A stretch of DNA of 64,000 nucleotides from Ilumatobacteraceae bacterium. Its GTDB lineage: Bacteria > Actinomycetota > Acidimicrobiia > Acidimicrobiales > Ilumatobacteraceae. The DNA lies in assembly GCA_022843125.1 (NCBI GenBank), contig JALHOG010000004.1, forward strand, positions 5,001 through 69,000. The letters run 5' to 3'. A program made the position numbers and the translations under genes. The notes below the pieces were generated by a model that had not been told where the DNA came from, made no database searches, and saw only the letters and a list, made by a program, of their open reading frames with translations. Positions 8,965 to 17,062 of the stretch are shown here, piece after piece (position 1 is the first letter of the stretch; each line of letters opens with the position of its first letter).

Positions 8965-9987
8965 TCACGGCGCGACCGCGACTTTCTGGAGACCGGCGCT
9001 CTCGGGGAGGCCGAGCGCGACGTTGGCGGCCTGCACGGCGCCGCCGCTCGCCCCCTTCGCCAAGTTGTCGATCGCAGCAAGCGCGATCACGGTCTGCGTG
9101 CGCGGGTCGAAGCGTGCGGTGACGTGGACGGCGTTGGTTCCGAGCGTGGCCTTCGTCGACGGAGAGCCGTCGGTCACCACCATGAACGGCTCGCCGACCC
9201 AACGCTGCCGCAGCAGGTCGAGCAGAGACGCCGTCGTGATGTCGGCGCCGGGTGCCGGCTTCGCGTAGCAGGTGGCGAGGATGCCCCGGTTCATCGGCAC
9301 GAGGTGGGGCGTGAACAGCAGCTGGACCCCGATCTCCTGCTCCATCTCGGGCGTGTGGCGATGGCTCACGAGGCCGTAGGCGGAGAAGTTCTCGTCGATC
9401 GTCGTGAAGCTGTAGCCGTAGTCACTCTTGCGGCCGGCTCCCGTCACACCGGAGGCGCCATCGACGATCACTCCGGTGGTTTGGATCAGACCGGCCTCGA
9501 CCAGCGGGCGCAGCGCCAGCGTGGCGGCGGTGACGTAACAACCCGGAGTGGCGATGAGCGATGCCCCCTTCAGTTCGTCGCGGTGCAGCTCGGGCAACCC
9601 GTACACCGCATCGGCGAGCAAGCCGAGTTGATCGTGCTCGAACCCGTAGAAGGTGGGGTAGGCAGCCGGATCCTTCAGGCGGTACGCAGCAGAGAGGTCG
9701 ACGACGCAACCGACCCGGCCGACGAGCTGCGGTGCGAGCGCGAGCGACGCCTCGTGCGGCAATCCGAGGAAGACCAGATCGAGCCCGGCGACACGCTCGA
9801 GGTCGAACGCCTCGAACACGAGGTCGGGGTAGGCGCCGGCGAGGCCCGGGTACAGATCGGCCGCACGCACCCCCGACTGCGAATCGGCGGTCGCCACCTG
9901 TACCTCGTAGTCGGGGTGCTGGGCGGCCAGACGGAGGAGTTCCGCGCCGGTGAACCCGGAGGCGCCGATGATGCCGATGCGGAGCAT
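8965..9987 (-). CDS. argC: N-acetyl-gamma-glutamyl-phosphate reductase
   Basis: NADPH-dependent reduction of acetylglutamyl phosphate to the semialdehyde. The 340-residue protein starts with the Rossmann motif GASGFTGAELLRL, and the catalytic cysteine is in ATPGCYVTAA (C150). First gene of the operon. The ATG has no Shine-Dalgarno sequence but a promoter -10 (TATAGT) ending 9 bases upstream, so the transcript is probably leaderless. The promoter is overlapped by two ArgR-type boxes. Confidence 0.97.
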   Translation of the reverse strand: MLRIGIIGASGFTGAELLRLAAQHPDYEVQVATADSQSGVRAADLYPGLAGAYPDLVFEAFDLERVAGLDLVFLGLPHEASLALAPQLVGRVGCVVDLSAAYRLKDPAAYPTFYGFEHDQLGLLADAVYGLPELHRDELKGASLIATPGCYVTAATLALRPLVEAGLIQTTGVIVDGASGVTGAGRKSDYGYSFTTIDENFSAYGLVSHRHTPEMEQEIGVQLLFTPHLVPMNRGILATCYAKPAPGADITTASLLDLLRQRWVGEPFMVVTDGSPSTKATLGTNAVHVTARFDPRTQTVIALAAIDNLAKGASGGAVQAANVALGLPESAGLQKVAVAP

Positions 9988-9990
9988 AGA

Positions 9991-10025
9991 CGCATGACTA
10001 TACAGTTCTCCGTATGGTCATGCAA
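9991..10025 (-). promoter_or_regulatory. argC promoter with tandem ARG boxes
   Basis: On the minus strand a -35 TTGCAT (plus 10020-10025) and a -10 TATAGT (plus 9997-10002) are separated by 17 bases. Two 14-base pseudo-palindromes lie over them: 9991-10004 (CGCAT-GACT-ATACA) and 10011-10024 (CGTAT-GGTC-ATGCA), 6 bases apart and 20 bases centre to centre. This is close to the roughly 21-base spacing of paired ARG boxes known for ArgR. The same layout occurs before carA. Repression by promoter occlusion is inferred. Confidence 0.75.
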
Positions 10026-10110
10026 TGACCGGATCTCGTGCCGAGGCAGACCGCGACCCGAGACGGTGGTTCGACGCAGCGAACCGCGCTCCTCCCGGCA
10101 GACTGGTGCG

Positions 10111-10680
10111 GTGATTCCCGGAGCGGCGCTGACGAAGGGGCGACTGCTCGTCGCCACCCCGCCGCTCGAGGATCCCAACTTCGACCGCACGGTCATCTAC
10201 GTGCTCGAACATCATCACGACGGCGCACTCGGTGTGGTGCTGAACCGGCCCACCGACGAGCCGCTCGACGAGCCCCTCGATCGCTGGGCCGATCTGCAGG
10301 CCGAACCGCAGACGGTGTTCGAAGGTGGGCCGGTCGAGCCCGACGCACTCATCGCGCTGGCCTTGGCGAACCAGCCGCTCATCGAGCCGACCGAGGAACT
10401 CTCTCCCGTCTCCGGTCGTGTGGTGTCTGCCGATCTGGCGACCGATCCGGCGTTCGTCGCCGGTGCAGTCAGCATGGTGCGCGTGTTCCGCGGCTACGCG
10501 GGTTGGGGACCCGGCCAGCTCGACGGCGAGATCGAGATGGGCGCGTGGCTGGTCCTCGATGCCGAATCCGACGATGTCTTCGCGCCGACACCGCGCGACC
10601 TGTGGCGCACGGTGCTCCGGCGCCAAGGTGGTCGCCTCGCCTGGCTCGCGGCCGCCCCCGACGACCTCAGCGCGAACTGA
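10111..10680 (+). CDS. YqgE/AlgH family protein (DUF179)
   Basis: A 189-residue DUF179 protein of unknown molecular function. The N-terminal GRLLVATPPLEDPNFDRTVIYVLEHH and GALGVVLNRPT blocks and the later FEGGPV and FRGYAGWGPGQLDGEI motifs are diagnostic. I chose GTG 10111, the last start before the conserved domain, though no good ribosome-binding site precedes it. It lies divergent from argC, and its stop abuts that of the convergent ACT gene with no space between. Confidence 0.9.
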   Translation: MIPGAALTKGRLLVATPPLEDPNFDRTVIYVLEHHHDGALGVVLNRPTDEPLDEPLDRWADLQAEPQTVFEGGPVEPDALIALALANQPLIEPTEELSPVSGRVVSADLATDPAFVAGAVSMVRVFRGYAGWGPGQLDGEIEMGAWLVLDAESDDVFAPTPRDLWRTVLRRQGGRLAWLAAAPDDLSAN

Positions 10681-11085
10681 TCACGCCGAGTCGCCCGCTC
10701 CGGCCGCGAGCGACCTCAGTCCGGCGATCGCATCCTCAGCGCGATCGGCGGGGACGACGATGTGGTCGTGGTGATAACCGGCCAGGACGTTGCACGCAAT
10801 CCCACGATCGCCCAGCACACGCGAGAACGCCGCGGTGAGGCCCACTGCTTCCAGCGAACTCCACACCGTGATGGTCAACCAGGCGCCGATGAAGTCGACC
10901 GGCGCACCGGCGGCTTCGGCCACCTCGACCGGCACCACGTAGGTGATGCCCTCGGTCTCGATCACCGTGGCGTGCGCGGCAGCGGCGAGGCCGGGCCACT
11001 CGCCGGTCACGTAGGTGAATGTGCCGGGCCGGCGCTCGATCTCGATCGACTCCAGCATCCGCCCGAGATCGCGCTCCCCCGGCAC
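10681..11085 (-). CDS. ACT-domain protein
   Basis: A 134-residue protein with two ACT-like halves, the layout of stand-alone small-molecule-sensing ACT proteins: an N-terminal strand-rich part and a C-terminal part with GAWLTITVWSSLEAVGLTAAFSRVL and NVLAGYHHDHIVVP. The ligand is unknown. The GTG start at 11085 follows the pheT stop by 10 bases, so it is probably the last gene of a pheS-pheT-ACT unit; ATG 11058 is an alternative start. A link to amino-acid sensing is inference from the fold and neighbours only. Confidence 0.7.
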   Translation of the reverse strand: MPGERDLGRMLESIEIERRPGTFTYVTGEWPGLAAAAHATVIETEGITYVVPVEVAEAAGAPVDFIGAWLTITVWSSLEAVGLTAAFSRVLGDRGIACNVLAGYHHDHIVVPADRAEDAIAGLRSLAAGAGDSA

Positions 11086-11095
11086 GCCGGCCGAC

Positions 11096-13468
11096 CTAGC
11101 CGCGCAGCTCGGCGCCGAACTTCGCAGCGGCCGCGACTGCAGCTCGGCGAACGTCGGCGATGTCCGAATCGGTCAGGCTCCGGTCGGGCGCCTGTAGGCG
11201 GATGCGGTAGGCGAGGCTGCGTCGACCCTCCCCGACGCCAGGGCCGCGGTAGATGTCGAACAGGTCGATGGCGACGAGCAGCGCACCCGCGCCCTGACGA
11301 ACCGCCTTCTCCAACTTCTCGGCGGGCACGTCATCGGCGAGCGCGAACGCGAGGTCGAGGTCGCTCGACGGGTGCCGGCTCACGGACTTCCACACCGCCG
11401 GTTTGGGCTCGCGGGCCAGCAGCTCGTCGAGTCGCACCTCGATGATCGCGACCCGTTCGTCGACGCCGAACCGGCGGAGCACCGCAGGGTCGATCTCACC
11501 GACCGCGCCCAGCGGATCCTTGCCTGCCTGGAGCGTGGCCGATCGGGTGGCGTGCAAGCCGGCCGGCACCCGCCCCTGGTCGATCCGTGCGCCGGCACCG
11601 AGCGCCGCGGCGATCTCACGCCACACTGCGATCGCAGCCGGCGCTTCGTCTCCCGCGAGCACGACGCACAGCGCCTCGTGCTCATCGGGGAGCTCGCCGG
11701 TGCCCGGCGGGTACACGTGGCCGATCTCGAACAGCCGGGCGCCGGTACGCCGGTGCGACTCGTTGAAGGCGATCGCCCGGAGCAGACCTGGACGCAGGGA
11801 GGTGCGCAGCACGCTCTCGTCGTCGACGAGCGGATTGGTGATGCGGATCGCCGGACCGTCGAGATCTGCCTTGGCGAGCGTGTCTGGTGCCAGGAACGGG
11901 TTCGGCATCGCCTCGGTGATCCCGAGCCCGAGCAACACCTCGCGCAGTCGGCGGCGCCGCTGCTGATGCACCGAGAGACCGCCGTGCACCGTCGAGCGCG
12001 GCACGGTCTTGCCGACGGCGTCGTAGCCGATGTGGCGCGCCACCTCCTCGATCACGTCGATCTCGCTGTCGCTGTCGGGACGCCACGACGGCAGCGCGAC
12101 CGTTCGCACGTCGCCCGAGCCGGAGACGGTGAAGCCGATCGGATCGAGCAGGCGTGGAAGGTCGTCCGCGACGAGTGAGGTACCGAGAATCCGGTTGACC
12201 TCGGTGATCCGGACCTGGCACGAACGTTCCTGCGGCGGCAGCCCTGGCCCGGTGGCATCGACCGTGGTCGGGTGCACGACGAGTTCGGGGCACGTCTCGC
12301 GCAGCAACTCGACGAATCGAGCGACGGCGGTGTGGGTGATGTACGGATCGACCCCGCGTTCGTATCGGGCCGATGCTTCGGAGCGCAGCCCGAGCCGCGA
12401 GGCCGTCTGCATCACGGGGAGCGAGCGGAACCAAGCCGCCTCGAGCGCCACCGACGTGGTCGCGTCGGTGATCTCGGTGTCGAGACCGCCCATCACGCCA
12501 CCGACGCCGATCGGGGCGTCGTGAGCGTCACAGATCAGGATGTCGGCCGGCGTGAGCGTGCGCTCGGCGCCGTCGAGGGTCACGATGGTCTCGCCGTCAC
12601 GAGCGGCTCGTATCCGGAACCCACCACCGCCCAAGGTGTCGAGGTCGTACGCATGCGTGGGCTGGTTGAGCTCGAGCATCACGTAGTTCGAGACGTCGAC
12701 CACGTTGCTGATCGGCCGCATGCCGGCAGCAGTCAGGCGCTGTTGCATCCACGGCGCGCTCGGCGCGATGCGGACACCGGAGATGACGGTGCTGGTGAAA
12801 CGGCCACAGCGTTCGCCGTCGACCAGGTCGACCGGCGCGGTGCGTGGCTCGCCGCCGAACTCGATCGTCGGCGCCGGCAACCGGAGCTCGATGCCCATTC
12901 GCGCCGCGACGTCGCGCGCGACGCCGATGTACCCCCAGCAGTCGGGGCGGTTGCGCGTGAGATCGAGATCGAACAGCACGTCCGGTTGCAGGCCGAGCAC
13001 CTCGCCGTAGGGAACGCCGAGCGGAGCGTCGGCGGGCAGGATCAGGATGCCGCGCTCCGCCGACTCGTCGACCAGCGCGAGCTCGTCGCCGGCGCACAGC
13101 ATCCCTTCGGAGTCGATGCCGAGGATGCCGCGCCGCTCGATCAGGCGGCCGTCCGGCATCGACGTGCCGAGCGTCGCGAGCGGGACGACATCGCCGACGT
13201 GCATGTTGAACGCCCCGCACCACACGTGGCGCTCGGCCCCGTCGCCGGCGTCGACCCAGACGCGCTGCACCTTGGCCGCATCGGGGTGGCGTTCGAGGCG
13301 CTTGACCTGCGCAGTGATGACACCGTCGACCGTGCCCCCGACGTGGCGAACCTCCTCGACGGCGAGACCGAGCGCGGTCATGGTGTCTGCGAGTCGCTGG
13401 ACGGCGGCCGCGTCGCCGGGATCGGCGAACTCGCCGTACTCGTTCAACCAGGAGAGCAGGATCTTCAT
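11096..13468 (-). CDS. pheT: phenylalanine--tRNA ligase beta subunit
   Basis: Large subunit of the (alpha-beta)2 PheRS. The 790-residue protein has the MKILLSWLNEY start, an EMAP/tRNA-binding fold (about 40-150), B3/B4 editing domain (about 200-370), B5 domain with LLDPIGF, the catalytic-like core, and a C-terminal anticodon-binding FDX-ACB domain (PSSDLDLAFALADDVPAEKLE). Full length. Starts 16 bases after the pheS stop and is co-transcribed with it. Confidence 0.97.
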   Translation of the reverse strand: MKILLSWLNEYGEFADPGDAAAVQRLADTMTALGLAVEEVRHVGGTVDGVITAQVKRLERHPDAAKVQRVWVDAGDGAERHVWCGAFNMHVGDVVPLATLGTSMPDGRLIERRGILGIDSEGMLCAGDELALVDESAERGILILPADAPLGVPYGEVLGLQPDVLFDLDLTRNRPDCWGYIGVARDVAARMGIELRLPAPTIEFGGEPRTAPVDLVDGERCGRFTSTVISGVRIAPSAPWMQQRLTAAGMRPISNVVDVSNYVMLELNQPTHAYDLDTLGGGGFRIRAARDGETIVTLDGAERTLTPADILICDAHDAPIGVGGVMGGLDTEITDATTSVALEAAWFRSLPVMQTASRLGLRSEASARYERGVDPYITHTAVARFVELLRETCPELVVHPTTVDATGPGLPPQERSCQVRITEVNRILGTSLVADDLPRLLDPIGFTVSGSGDVRTVALPSWRPDSDSEIDVIEEVARHIGYDAVGKTVPRSTVHGGLSVHQQRRRRLREVLLGLGITEAMPNPFLAPDTLAKADLDGPAIRITNPLVDDESVLRTSLRPGLLRAIAFNESHRRTGARLFEIGHVYPPGTGELPDEHEALCVVLAGDEAPAAIAVWREIAAALGAGARIDQGRVPAGLHATRSATLQAGKDPLGAVGEIDPAVLRRFGVDERVAIIEVRLDELLAREPKPAVWKSVSRHPSSDLDLAFALADDVPAEKLEKAVRQGAGALLVAIDLFDIYRGPGVGEGRRSLAYRIRLQAPDRSLTDSDIADVRRAAVAAAAKFGAELRG

Positions 13469-13484
13469 GACGTCGTGCTCCCGT

Positions 13485-14498
13485 TCAGAACTGTTCCGCG
13501 AAGCGGAGGTCGTCGGCGTACATGTCCCGCAGGTCCGCGACCTGGTGCCGCATCACGGCCATGCGGTCGATGCCGAACCCGAAGGCGAATCCGCTCCACT
13601 CGTCAGGGTCGATCCCGCCGGCCCGCAGCACGTTGGGGTGCACCATCCCGCAGCCGCCGAGCTCGAGCCACGAGCCGTCGGGGCGCTGGATGTCGAACTC
13701 AGCCGACGGCTCGGTGAACGGGAAATACGACGGGCGCAGGCGCGACGTGAAGCCTGGCCCGAAGAACGCCTTGGTGAACGCCTCGATCGTGCCGGCGAGG
13801 TCGGCGAGTGTGATGTGGCGGTCGACGACCAGACCTTCGATCTGGTGGAAGACCGGCATGTGCGTTGCGTCGGGCGTGTCGCGCCGGAACACCCGCCCGG
13901 GAGCGACGATGTAGATCGGCGGCTCGGCGGTGAGCATGGTCCGGATCTGTACGGGTGAGGTGTGCGTGCGCAGCACCGTGCGACCGGCGGTCCCACCCGG
14001 AGGCGCGTAGTCGACGAACAGGGTGTCGAACTCGCCACGCGCCGGGTGCCCTTCACCCATGTTCAACGCCTCGAAGTTGTGCCAGTCGGTCTCGACCTCC
14101 GGGCCCTCGGCCACCTGGAAGCCGAGGCCGATGAAGACGTCCTCGAGGCGTTCCCATGCCTGGGTGACGAGGTGGGCGTGGCCGCGGGTGGGCCGCCCGG
14201 CGCTCTCGGTGAGGTCGAGGCGCTCGTGGGCCACGAGAGCGGCGAGTGCTGCGTCGCCCAACGAGTCGCGCCGGGCCGACAGCGCCGACTCGACGGCCTG
14301 GGTGGCCTCGTTGAGCGCCTGCCCGGCGACCTTCTTGTCGTCGACGCTCGACAGACTGCCCAGCTGCGCCTTCAGCGAACCGAGCGAACCCTTCTTGCCC
14401 AAGAGGCGCGGTTCGAGCGCGACGATCGCATCGAGCGAGTCGGCGCGCTCCACCTCGGCAAGCGCCGCGTCCTTCGCAGCGGTGATGTCATCGATCAC
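13485..14498 (-). CDS. pheS: phenylalanine--tRNA ligase alpha subunit
   Basis: Catalytic class II subunit of PheRS. The 337-residue protein has an N-terminal coiled-coil arm (about 1-90) and class II motifs (FHQIEGLVVD, and GFAFGFGIDRMAV near the C-terminus). The GTG start at 14498 is set by an AAAGGA ribosome-binding site six bases upstream. The 211-base upstream region holds a strong hairpin (separate entry). Confidence 0.97.
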   Translation of the reverse strand: MIDDITAAKDAALAEVERADSLDAIVALEPRLLGKKGSLGSLKAQLGSLSSVDDKKVAGQALNEATQAVESALSARRDSLGDAALAALVAHERLDLTESAGRPTRGHAHLVTQAWERLEDVFIGLGFQVAEGPEVETDWHNFEALNMGEGHPARGEFDTLFVDYAPPGGTAGRTVLRTHTSPVQIRTMLTAEPPIYIVAPGRVFRRDTPDATHMPVFHQIEGLVVDRHITLADLAGTIEAFTKAFFGPGFTSRLRPSYFPFTEPSAEFDIQRPDGSWLELGGCGMVHPNVLRAGGIDPDEWSGFAFGFGIDRMAVMRHQVADLRDMYADDLRFAEQF

Positions 14499-14598
14499 GG
14501 GGGTCCTTTCGCACGGGAGAGCGGGGAATGGGCACGGGCCGGGAGTTCCCCAGGTGGACGACTGGCGCGGGACGGCGGCCTCAGGCCGCTGTCACCGA

Positions 14599-14619
14599 CC
14601 CCGGGTGGTCCACCCGGGG
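14599..14619 (-). promoter_or_regulatory. GC hairpin in pheS leader / GGDEF 3' region
   Basis: A perfect 21-base palindrome around a central T (10-base arms 14599-14608 and 14610-14619) about 100 bases upstream of pheS and 90 bases after the GGDEF stop. There is no T-run, so it could be a terminator of the upstream gene or part of a pheST leader. The minus-strand 5' arm (GGTGGAC) can also pair with GTCCACC farther downstream (plus 14553-14559), giving an alternative fold. The rest of 14499-14709 shows only a smaller hairpin (about 14573-14589) and a 16-codon frame. Confidence 0.4.
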
Positions 14620-14709
14620 CACCGAAATCGCGCGCTCGTCATCACGGCACTGGAGCCTACGGCGAAGCCGCCACGCGGGCCAACCGCGTTGCAGCGGCCG
14701 CGTGCGCCG

Positions 14710-15675
14710 TCAGCTGACCATGAGCCGGTTGCGACCGGCCGCCTTGGCGGCGTAGAGCGCGTCGTCGGCACGGCGGAGCCAACTGTTCACGGTCTCACCC
14801 GGCCTCGACTCGGCAACACCGACGCTCACGGTCACCGTGTGTCGTTCGAAGAACCGATGCGCCTCAATTGCATCGATCAACCGTGCAGCGATTGCCTCCG
14901 CAGCATTGCGACCGACGCATTCGACGAGGACCAGGAACTCCTCGCCACCGAGCCGGAAGATCGGGACACCGTGTCCCAGGTCCCGGCGCAGGAGACCCGT
15001 CATACCGACGAGCACCATGTCGCCTGCCTCGTGACCGAACCCGTCGTTGATCGCCTTGAAGTGATCGACGTCGATGATCAGGATCGACGCCGGCGCAATC
15101 GCACCAACCGGAACCGCCTCGCTGAGCCGCGAGGTCAAGGTCTTGCGATTGAGCACCCCGGTCAACGGGTCGGTGTTCATCTGATGCACAAGCCGAAGCT
15201 GGCTCTCGTCGACGAGTCGCACGGTGACGGCGCCGAACGCGGCGATGAGGACGAGGCACACAGCGAAACGTGACCCGATCTGTGCCCCGTGGACGAGCCA
15301 GACCGGTGGGACGACGGCCGCCACGAGCAGCGCAGACATCGCCATCGCCCAATGGCGCGGGAGCACGAGGAAGAAGGCCATCGCGATCGCGAACGTCCAG
15401 TAGGTGGTGAAGATGTCGTACCGCGCCGCCGCGAAGGAGTTGAACGCCGTGGTCGGCAGCGCGAAGACGACGATCACCTGCCACGTGCTGTAGCCGGTAC
15501 GGCGAAGCAGCAGCACGCCCATCCACAGCGCAGCCGACAGCGTCAGCATGCCGATACCGAGCCGGATGTTGCCCTCCTGCAAGTCGGAGATGCCGAAGGG
15601 AAGGAGGGCGAGCGCGCCGAGCATCGCGAGCCACCGGGACGCGCCGGGACGGAAGTCGTGGCCTACAGCCTCCAC
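14710..15675 (-). CDS. membrane-bound diguanylate cyclase (GGDEF)
   Basis: Makes cyclic di-GMP from GTP. Residues 12-155 hold about five or six hydrophobic segments without a recognised sensor domain. The C-terminal GGDEF domain starts at DPLTGVLNR (169-177), contains IDVDHFKAINDGFGHEAGD and the active-site GGEEF (243-247), so it should be catalytic. The allosteric RxxD I-site that normally sits five residues before GGEEF is missing (GHGV instead). It lies between trmH and pheS in a translation-gene block, an unusual place for a signalling enzyme. Confidence 0.9.
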   Translation of the reverse strand: MEAVGHDFRPGASRWLAMLGALALLPFGISDLQEGNIRLGIGMLTLSAALWMGVLLLRRTGYSTWQVIVVFALPTTAFNSFAAARYDIFTTYWTFAIAMAFFLVLPRHWAMAMSALLVAAVVPPVWLVHGAQIGSRFAVCLVLIAAFGAVTVRLVDESQLRLVHQMNTDPLTGVLNRKTLTSRLSEAVPVGAIAPASILIIDVDHFKAINDGFGHEAGDMVLVGMTGLLRRDLGHGVPIFRLGGEEFLVLVECVGRNAAEAIAARLIDAIEAHRFFERHTVTVSVGVAESRPGETVNSWLRRADDALYAAKAAGRNRLMVS

Positions 15676-15714
15676 CTCGTGCTCATCGGTCCGAGCCGGG
15701 CCCGACTGAAGCGG

Positions 15715-16395
15715 TCAGGTGCGTCGTTCGGCGGCGGCGAAGACGAGCAGCGTCGTCGCCATCGCGACATTCAGGCTCTCGGCCCGGCCCCGGTGTTCGA
15801 TGCGGACCCAGGCGTCGACCGGGGTGTCGTCGGGGAGCCCGTGGGCCTCGTTGCCCATCACGAGCGCCACGTCGCCGGTCCAGTCGGCGTCGGTGTGCCG
15901 GTCACCCTGGTGCGAGGACGTCCCGACGATCCGAAACCCGGCGGCTCTGATGTCGTCGAGCGTGGCCGTGACCACCGGGACGTGGAACAGCGAGCCGGCG
16001 CTGGCCCTGACGACCTTGGGATTGAACGGATCGACCGACCCGGGCGTCAGCACCACCGCATCCACACCCGCCGCCTCCGTTGATCGCAGGATCGTCCCCA
16101 GGTTTCCAGGGTCGTTGAGCTGGTCGACGACGACGACGAACCCACTCTGCGGCACCCCCGTCTGCCCGGCCGGTTGGCGCACGATCGCGAGATGGGGTTG
16201 GGGATGTTCGGTGCTCGCGACACGGTCCAGGACACCGGGCGCGAGCTCGTACCAGTCGGCGGCGGTCACCGGGTCGTGACCGGGGGCCACGAACTCGGCC
16301 TCGATCTGCCATCCGGCGGACACGGCCTCACCGATGAGGACAGCGCCCTCGACGACGAAGGCCCCCTCCTCCAGACGCGAACTGCGGCGCCCCAC
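15715..16395 (-). CDS. TrmH/SpoU-family RNA 2'-O-methyltransferase
   Basis: SPOUT methyltransferase acting on rRNA or tRNA ribose. The three SPOUT motifs are clear: NDPGNLGTILRSTEAAG, LVMGNEAHGLP and AESLNVAMA. The coordinates use GTG 16395 (226 residues), but the conserved N-terminus continues upstream in frame as FNNPKVQRLRRL, with no ATG, GTG or TTG available. A CTG at 16449-16447, preceded at 8 bases by a GAGG sequence overlapping the rplT end, may be the true start. The location after infC-rpmI-rplT matches tsnR in Mycobacterium. Confidence 0.9.
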   Translation of the reverse strand: MGRRSSRLEEGAFVVEGAVLIGEAVSAGWQIEAEFVAPGHDPVTAADWYELAPGVLDRVASTEHPQPHLAIVRQPAGQTGVPQSGFVVVVDQLNDPGNLGTILRSTEAAGVDAVVLTPGSVDPFNPKVVRASAGSLFHVPVVTATLDDIRAAGFRIVGTSSHQGDRHTDADWTGDVALVMGNEAHGLPDDTPVDAWVRIEHRGRAESLNVAMATTLLVFAAAERRT

Positions 16396-16459
16396 GAGGC
16401 GCCGCAGTCGTTGGACCTTCGGATTGTTGAAGGCGAGTACCTGGCTCAGAGATCTGACC

Positions 16460-16819
16460 TCAGAGCGCGGCCTTGGCCTGCGCGACCAGAGCCGAGAAGG
16501 CAGCCGCGTCGGTGACCGCGAGGTCGGCGAGGATCTTGCGGTCGACCTCGATCCCGGCGGCGTTCAGGCCGGCGATGAACCGGCTGTAGCTGATCTCGTT
16601 CTCCGGCAGACGGCACGCAGCGTTGATGCGCTGGATCCAGAGCCGACGGAACTCGCCCTTCTTGGCGCGGCGGTCGCGGAACGCGTACTGACCGCTGTGC
16701 AGCACCTGCTCGTTGGCCGCCCGGAACGAGCGGCTCTTGTTGCCGTAGTAACCCTTGGCCTGCTTGAGGACCTTCTTGTGGCGCTTCTTAGCGGCCACAC
16801 CGCGCTTGACGCGTGCCAT
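16460..16819 (-). CDS. rplT: 50S ribosomal protein L20
   Basis: Binds 23S rRNA and is needed for early 50S assembly. The 119-residue protein has the family layout with [18 protein letters not shown], the [11 protein letters not shown] motif and the [20 protein letters not shown] helix. Follows rpmI by 42 bases, preceded by GGAGACAC near its ATG. In many bacteria L20 represses this operon; no such RNA element is evident between the genes here. Confidence 0.98.
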   Translation of the reverse strand: MARVKRGVAAKKRHKKVLKQAKGYYGNKSRSFRAANEQVLHSGQYAFRDRRAKKGEFRRLWIQRINAACRLPENEISYSRFIAGLNAAGIEVDRKILADLAVTDAAAFSALVAQAKAAL

Positions 16820-16861
16820 GGTCGTGTCTCCTTGTTCGAAATCGGGATGGTGGACGGACGA

Positions 16862-17062
16862 TCAGCGCTCGGCGAGGAGCCGCTTGATCTTCTTCTCGTC
16901 GGTCGAGTGCACGTCACGGTCGCCGGCGAGCCGGCGGGTGCGCGACGAGGACTTCTTCTCGAAGAGGTGCTGGCGCATCGCCTGCTGGCGACGGAGCTTG
17001 CCCGTCCCCGTCTTCTTGAACCGCTTCGCAGCGGTCTTCGATGTCTTCATCTTCGGCATCAT
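16862..17062 (-). CDS. rpmI: 50S ribosomal protein L35
   Basis: A 66-residue basic ribosomal protein with the family pattern MPKMKTSKTAAKRFKKTGTG and RRQAMRQHLFEKKSS. The ATG overlaps the infC stop by 4 bases (ATGA), so translation is probably coupled to infC. Its C-terminus, with the run DEKKIKRLLAER, matches the family end. Confidence 0.97.
   Translation of the reverse strand: MMPKMKTSKTAAKRFKKTGTGKLRRQQAMRQHLFEKKSSSRTRRLAGDRDVHSTDEKKIKRLLAER

Noticed and set aside
12272..13717. Long plus-strand frames opposite pheT and argH (also around 3168-4796)
   Set aside because: Both lie antisense to unmistakable genes and their translations show no motif; third-position GC fits the minus-strand genes.
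14499..14709. T-box riboswitch for pheST
   Set aside because: GGGTGGACCACCC resembles the T-box core at first sight, but the conserved AGGGTGGNACCGCG string and a Phe specifier loop are not found.
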